Shown: positions 59,820-64,000 of the stretch, one piece after another | Numbering within the stretch: position 1 is the first letter of the stretch | How the letters are laid out: each line of letters begins with the position of its first letter | Virus record (IMG/VR): IMGVR_UViG_3300037247_001689 | Span: 52,333-116,332 of that record | Direction: 5' to 3' (one strand) | Length of the DNA: 64,000 bases | Source of the DNA: a virus | Made by a program: the position numbers and the translations under genes | Notes under the pieces: model-generated | Seen by the model: the letters and a program-made list of their open reading frames with translations, nothing else | Database searches by the model: none | What the model was told of the DNA's origin: nothing

Positions 59820-61421
59820 ATGAAAACAACAGTTGTTAGTACCTGTGATCATGACCATGAGTATAATGAATTTTCTTCTCAGATCAGGAAAAACTTTAGT
59901 GCCAGTTCTAGTGAAAAGCTTTTTATGACAGATTCTGAAAATTTGTTTGATTTATTTCTGGATAGTCTTCCCACAGATAGACAACATTACGTCTGCCATG
60001 CTTGCCGTAGATTTGTTAATAGTTTTGGTGGTTTGATTTCCATTAATGAAAGTGGATTAACAACACCAGTTATGTGGCCAACGGAAGGTATACCAGCGTT
60101 TTTTAAAAATGCAGTTGACAGAATGTACCTGAGAGTATCACGAGCTAAAGTGACAGGTGTATTCTATTCAAAAAGTCATATTCTTGGCGAACCGATGACA
60201 GGTGGAGGCGACACCGGAAAGCAATTATGGCATCACATGTCTGTTGAAGATTGTCCTGCACACCATCATATATTAAAAACTCCTTTTCAGGAATCAGCAG
60301 AGAAGAAAGAAGATTTTAAAAATATGAACAGGGCACTGGAAGAGTTTTCGATTAAAACCATAACCCAAGCAGTTACTCTTTTGAAAAATGACAACCTTTA
60401 CCGTTCAGAAAAAGTTTTAGGTTGTGCAAAATGGTTAAAAGAAGTTCATGATTCATTGGGAAAAACGAAACACGAAGAGCGTCAAAATAACATGCTATGG
60501 CGTTTCATTGCTAATGCACCTGAAGATTTCTGCCATCCTAGAAGTTCAATGATTGGCACACTTTTGGACGATCTCGAATCAGATATGGACTTCAGCCAAG
60601 CAGAACGAAGATTTGCTGATAAAATGCACCCATTGAAATATCAAAGACCCCAAGCATTGCCAAGCCAAGGTAATATTGAACAGGCTGAAAAGATTGTTGA
60701 AAAATTGGGTATTGCAAGGTCATTAGAGCGAAGATTTGCAAGATTGGACGAAATTGAGTCTATTTGGGAACCTAAAAATATTGGGAAGAAGGAAAGTGAA
60801 GGTGGTATTTTCTCGCATCTTGAAACAAAAGAAAAGCCAGAACAAGAAACGATTGTTACATCTGAAAAAACGATCACCTGGGAAAAATTCTCAAAAAATG
60901 TCCTTCCTGAAGCCGAAAAGATCGAGCTGTATATTGGGCATGGTGGCAATAGTTATGCTGCCTTGGTTACTGCGACCCATGAAGATGCACCTCCTATTTT
61001 GCAATGGGATAAAGAAGAATTAAGGAACCCAGTTTCTCATTACCTGTATTCAGGTGGGTCAGCAGGTCATATTTGGGGTCTTCAAACTGGTGAATATTGC
61101 GTAGTAAACGCTGTTTGTTTTGAACCTTCAATGTGGAATGAAGGAAAGTATTCTCATCAGGGAAAAGGGGTTATGTTTATATTGGAAGGCGCAAAGGACA
61201 CCCGAAACAGTTCACTGGCTTTATTTCCTGAAACATTAAAATCAGAATTAAGGGCAATCAGGTCAACGATTGAGTCTTTTTCAAGTAAGGGCAAAATATC
61301 CGGTGAAGAATCAGCATCTGCATGTGGATTACTTTTGCAGAGTAATGGAAATTGGAACGCAAAATTTGTCGTAACATCTTCAGGAATTAAGTCAAAATAT
61401 AAACTTGATCGGTGGGACTAA
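59820..61421 (+). CDS. large conserved phage protein, 533 aa
   Basis: AGGAGACGATATG start. Residues 58-75 carry YVCHACRRFVNSFGGL, a Cys pair; then an N-terminal region of mixed fold with VTGVFYSKSHILGEP and WHHMSVEDCPAHHH; a helical middle; a Glu/Lys-rich linker at about 335-355; and a beta-rich C-terminus with HGGNSYAALVTATHEDA and a FILEGAKDTRNSSLALFPE segment. I recall it as an abundant phage family without a known role. The size and early expression suggest an important function. Confidence 0.6.
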   Translation: MKTTVVSTCDHDHEYNEFSSQIRKNFSASSSEKLFMTDSENLFDLFLDSLPTDRQHYVCHACRRFVNSFGGLISINESGLTTPVMWPTEGIPAFFKNAVDRMYLRVSRAKVTGVFYSKSHILGEPMTGGGDTGKQLWHHMSVEDCPAHHHILKTPFQESAEKKEDFKNMNRALEEFSIKTITQAVTLLKNDNLYRSEKVLGCAKWLKEVHDSLGKTKHEERQNNMLWRFIANAPEDFCHPRSSMIGTLLDDLESDMDFSQAERRFADKMHPLKYQRPQALPSQGNIEQAEKIVEKLGIARSLERRFARLDEIESIWEPKNIGKKESEGGIFSHLETKEKPEQETIVTSEKTITWEKFSKNVLPEAEKIELYIGHGGNSYAALVTATHEDAPPILQWDKEELRNPVSHYLYSGGSAGHIWGLQTGEYCVVNAVCFEPSMWNEGKYSHQGKGVMFILEGAKDTRNSSLALFPETLKSELRAIRSTIESFSSKGKISGEESASACGLLLQSNGNWNAKFVVTSSGIKSKYKLDRWD

Positions 61422-61437
61422 TTAAATTAACCAAAAC

Positions 61438-61466
61438 TTCACACATCCCTGCTATGGATGTGTGAA
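61438..61466 (+). other. intergenic hairpin after gene 59820
   Basis: TTCACACATCC and GGATGTGTGAA pair perfectly over 11 bp with a 7-base loop. No T-tract follows; the AGGAGACGAA site of the next gene begins shortly after. Confidence 0.6.
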
Positions 61467-61482
61467 TACTAAAGGAGACGAA

Positions 61483-61749
61483 TTGAACAACCTAAAGGAA
61501 ACACTTGGAAATGAAAAATGGTTACGTAAAAACGAGGACAGCCTTAAGAAACTGCTTCTTGAAACATGGACGCATATGCACAATCTCAACGGCTTAAAAA
61601 TTGGTTTCGGCTTAAAATTAATTGGCGTTGACTGGAGATCTGACGACGAACTCAGTAAAATCATGTTATGGCTTGAAAAGGTTGGTATAATGGTTAGACA
61701 AAACACTTACCAAATTAAAGCCAGTCACAGAAGTATTTTTAAGGGATAA
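61483..61749 (+). CDS. hypothetical protein, 88 aa
   Basis: The TTG start at 61483 follows AGGAGACGAA; a GTG seven codons earlier falls in the hairpin. Helical and basic with MLWLEKVGIMVRQN near the end, possibly a winged helix. Function unknown. Confidence 0.6.
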   Translation: MNNLKETLGNEKWLRKNEDSLKKLLLETWTHMHNLNGLKIGFGLKLIGVDWRSDDELSKIMLWLEKVGIMVRQNTYQIKASHRSIFKG

Positions 61750-61766
61750 TAAATCAGGAGACAAAA

Positions 61767-62114
61767 GTGACAACTTACATAACAGACCCAAAAGAAGTAA
61801 TGAAGGCGTATATTAAGAAAATATTGTCTGAGAAAAAAGAAATATTTATAAAATATCACAATTATGATGATATTGCCGTATTGATAAATACCGGTGATGA
61901 GACGGACAGTTTTTTCGTTTGGAAAAAGATGAATGAATATCAGGTAGGATTTTGTTCATCTGGAAATTTGGAAAGTGATTTTGAATCAAAAGAAGACGCT
62001 TTGGCGTGGGCGGTCAGTAAAAAATATCCTATTTACACTGTTGATATTGATATGGAAGGATTTATGCTTAAAAGTTTAAATATTGAAAGAAAAAAAGATG
62101 AATTGCAAAGTTAA
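61767..62114 (+). CDS. hypothetical protein, 115 aa
   Basis: Starts with GTG after AGGAGACAAAA. Alpha/beta protein, acidic, with a KYPIYTVDIDMEG strand near the end. No family recognised. Confidence 0.6.
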   Translation: MTTYITDPKEVMKAYIKKILSEKKEIFIKYHNYDDIAVLINTGDETDSFFVWKKMNEYQVGFCSSGNLESDFESKEDALAWAVSKKYPIYTVDIDMEGFMLKSLNIERKKDELQS

Positions 62115-62132
62115 AATCAATCAGGAGACGAA

Positions 62133-62291
62133 ATGCCACAACCAGAACCACCACCAAAAGATGTTAACTACCTAAATCTGTCAGAACGTCACCAAGAACA
62201 CATCAAAGACCAAGCTAAAAAACGTCAACTTTCGCCCTCTGAGATACTATCAGAATGTATAGAATACCATCTTCAAAACGCTAATACATAA
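62133..62291 (+). CDS. RHH-like small regulator, 52 aa
   Basis: AGGAGACGAA precedes the ATG. Pro-rich N-terminus, then LNLSERHQEHIKDQAKKRQLSPSEILSECIEYHLQ, the pattern of a ribbon-helix-helix protein. Ends in a TAATG overlap with the next gene. Confidence 0.6.
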   Translation: MPQPEPPPKDVNYLNLSERHQEHIKDQAKKRQLSPSEILSECIEYHLQNANT

Positions 62292-62809
62292 TGGAAATAC
62301 TAATAATAGGGAATGGCCACGATGAGGTTGTCGAAAAGTTGAGGGAATTGATATCTGATCACGATGACATAGACCTCTATATGTTTGACGAAAAAGAATC
62401 ATATGAATTAAAAGCAGGTGGTTTACCGGTATTATCATTTGGAAGAAGAGCAGTGGTTGAACATGAATTATGGTCAGGGATAAAAGGGTTCGTTAAAAAT
62501 AATATTATATTAGTCAATGACTCACCATGGGATAGTTTTCTTAAAAAGAAACCTAGTATTGATGATTTGATTGTAAAATTTGAGGCAATTCCAATAAAAA
62601 TAGAACGATATATCCAAGACCGTGAACTGGAATATGGATACACTCATACCTTCGGAAAGCAACTTCACATTAAGAGAGAGTTAGATATCAATAACACAAA
62701 TAGATTATCCAACTCTCACAATTCAAGAAGCAGATCAATTTTAAAGATAAATAGGTACAATAAAAAACCGCTTATTTCTCGTAAACATGGGATGGATAAT
62801 AGGAGTTGA
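62291..62809 (+). CDS. hypothetical protein, 172 aa
   Basis: The N-terminal half (ILIIGNGHDEVVEKLRELI, then LPVLSFGRRAVVEHELW) resembles a thioredoxin/glutaredoxin-type fold without the active Cys. The C-terminal third is basic and Asn/Ser/Arg-rich, probably disordered and RNA- or DNA-binding. No family recognised. Confidence 0.55.
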   Translation: MEILIIGNGHDEVVEKLRELISDHDDIDLYMFDEKESYELKAGGLPVLSFGRRAVVEHELWSGIKGFVKNNIILVNDSPWDSFLKKKPSIDDLIVKFEAIPIKIERYIQDRELEYGYTHTFGKQLHIKRELDINNTNRLSNSHNSRSRSILKINRYNKKPLISRKHGMDNRS

Positions 62810-62811
62810 TT

Positions 62812-63252
62812 ATGAAAAATGAAAAAATGACGCTAGCTGATGCTTATAATAAATCGAACCAAGGTGACACATTAAAAGGAAATGGCCATTCTTTTATTAT
62901 TGGTAGTGGTGAAGATTCAGATCACGATTATAGTCTACACGAGGGCACGCAGCCAATATGGGAAATTATACCAGCGGAACCGGTTATTATAATACCTCTT
63001 GATTATGTAAAAGATCTATTTAAAAATCAAGGAGTCAGAGAAGTTGTATATCATAGAAATGATCTTCTTGACCTTCTTGAGAAATTCGCCAAAAACGGGC
63101 AATTTAAAGACCGTAAAAACACACAACCTTTAATCGATGCCGTTGACGATTTTATACAAGATATTTTCAAAAATACTCTTGATAAAGTTGATAGCATTTC
63201 CCATTTAAAACGCATTGAATACGCACGTACTCACATTGAACTCATAAAATAA
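62812..63252 (+). CDS. hypothetical protein, 146 aa
   Basis: AGGAGTTGATT precedes the ATG at 62812. Soluble alpha/beta protein with HEGTQPIWEIIPAEP and a helical C-terminal half. No family recognised. Confidence 0.6.
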   Translation: MKNEKMTLADAYNKSNQGDTLKGNGHSFIIGSGEDSDHDYSLHEGTQPIWEIIPAEPVIIIPLDYVKDLFKNQGVREVVYHRNDLLDLLEKFAKNGQFKDRKNTQPLIDAVDDFIQDIFKNTLDKVDSISHLKRIEYARTHIELIK

Positions 63253-63253
63253 C

Positions 63254-63652
63254 ATGGAACTTAAAGACCAATTATGTAGTTATGATCAAGGTTTAAAACT
63301 GTTCAAATTAGGCATCAAATGCACCTCATACTGGAAGTACATGTTTGAAGATCCTAACACAATTGCAATAGGTCCACCATTTTTAAAAAAGTTAAGCATA
63401 AATTGCTTACCTGCTTATTCCGTAGCAGAACTAATGGAAATGGTGCCATGCTTGATTGATAGAAAATATCTATTAAGGATAAGAAAAAGGTGTGTAAATT
63501 CACACGTTCAATATAATATCGGGTACTTAACATTTGCAGATTGTGAAAACCTAATTAATAAAAACGGTGAAAATTTAGCGTCTGCATTGGCAAACGTCCT
63601 GATCTGGCTCATACAAAATAATCATATAGATTCATCTAACCTAAAACTATGA
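63254..63652 (+). CDS. conserved phage hypothetical protein, 132 aa
   Basis: LCSYDQGLKLFKLGIKCTSYW, an LPAYSVAELMEMVPCLID segment and an ALANVLIWLIQNNHI end follow the pattern of a common phage protein of unknown function. ATGA overlap with the next gene. Confidence 0.6.
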   Translation: MELKDQLCSYDQGLKLFKLGIKCTSYWKYMFEDPNTIAIGPPFLKKLSINCLPAYSVAELMEMVPCLIDRKYLLRIRKRCVNSHVQYNIGYLTFADCENLINKNGENLASALANVLIWLIQNNHIDSSNLKL

Positions 63653-63882
63653 GACGACACAATCCAAAATGGAGATCAGTCTACACTAAAAGAGGGAAGA
63701 TAAACCCAAGGTTTGCCGATAAAGTAATTCTACCTTCAAAAACAACAGGTATGCAAATTCTGTCAGGGATAATTAAAAACTATTCCTGCCACATGCTATA
63801 TCATATCAGAAATGACCGTGATAATGACTGTAGATTTGAACGATCTTGGAAAGAATACCGTAAAACTCAATGGAAAATTTAA
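63649..63882 (+). CDS. hypothetical basic protein, 77 aa
   Basis: Basic with many Arg and Lys and two Cys; ATGA overlap with the gene before it. No family recognised. Confidence 0.55.
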   Translation: MRRHNPKWRSVYTKRGKINPRFADKVILPSKTTGMQILSGIIKNYSCHMLYHIRNDRDNDCRFERSWKEYRKTQWKI

Positions 63883-63893
63883 AGGAGTTAAAT

Positions 63894-64000
63894 ATGACAT
63901 TTACAGAACTATATCAAAAGTACTTAGGACTCATCTGGAAAGCATTTGAATATGATATTAGCGTATTTTCACAAGGATGGATTTATTATTGGTTATTAAT
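63894..64000 (+). CDS. partial gene at the window end
   Basis: AAAGGAG seven bases before the ATG. It starts MTFTELYQKYLGLIWKAFEY and runs out of the window. Function not determinable. Confidence 0.5.
   Translation, partial: MTFTELYQKYLGLIWKAFEYDISVFSQGWIYYWLL

Overview
The window is a large part of the genome of a contractile-tailed bacteriophage (myovirus) or a prophage of that type. It carries a prohead protease, scaffold, HK97-type capsid protein, tail sheath, tail tube, frameshifted tail chaperones, tape measure, baseplate and fibre genes in one late operon, plus a phage replication and recombination set. The DNA is A+T-rich. The host is not identified. A Gram-negative host is suggested by lipoproteins with Cys lipoboxes and by an exported MltD-like lytic transglycosylase with a LysM domain. 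Clear Shine-Dalgarno sites (AAGGAG, AGGAGAC) and TTGACA/TATAAT-type promoters argue against Bacteroidota.

Layout. (1) 1-4535: small plus-strand genes, including membrane and exported proteins and the transglycosylase (probable lysis functions), ending at a strong hairpin at 4542-4573. (2) 4585-8700, minus strand: a 1050-residue fibre, a companion virion protein and a small gene. (3) 8824-31086, plus strand: the late operon from protease to fibres. (4) 31083-44012, minus strand: a lipoprotein and membrane-protein cluster, a Rha/KilAC antirepressor, CI-like and Ner-like regulators, zinc-binding proteins, two HNH-type proteins, a DnaB helicase and its initiator/loader. (5) 44121 to the window end, plus strand: the early operon with two DNA methyltransferases, a PD-(D/E)XK exonuclease, a RecT-like annealing protein, an SbcC-like ATPase, an SF2 helicase, a VRR-NUC nuclease, a KTSC protein, ribbon-helix-helix regulators and many small unknowns.

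How it works together. The Ner-like regulator at 43629-44012 faces the early operon across a promoter region with a perfect 10-bp inverted repeat, the likely early switch. Replication probably starts inside the initiator gene, where 12-bp tandem repeats next to an A+T-rich tract recall lambda O. The exonuclease, annealing protein and ATPase form a recombination operon with its own promoter candidate. A -1 frameshift on a run of nine A fuses the two tail-chaperone frames just before the tape measure gene. Terminase, portal and integrase genes were not found, so they are outside the window or unrecognised; whether the phage is temperate cannot be decided here.

Most striking observations: the tail-chaperone slippery site; the candidate origin inside the initiator gene; the operator palindrome; two mutually exclusive hairpins in the only real gap of the tail operon; a 57-bp module duplicated in two neighbouring genes; a zinc-finger gene broken at a run of seven A whose lost C-terminus survives in the shifted frame; His-rich 17-residue repeats in the long fibre; and an Ig-like insertion in the capsid protein.
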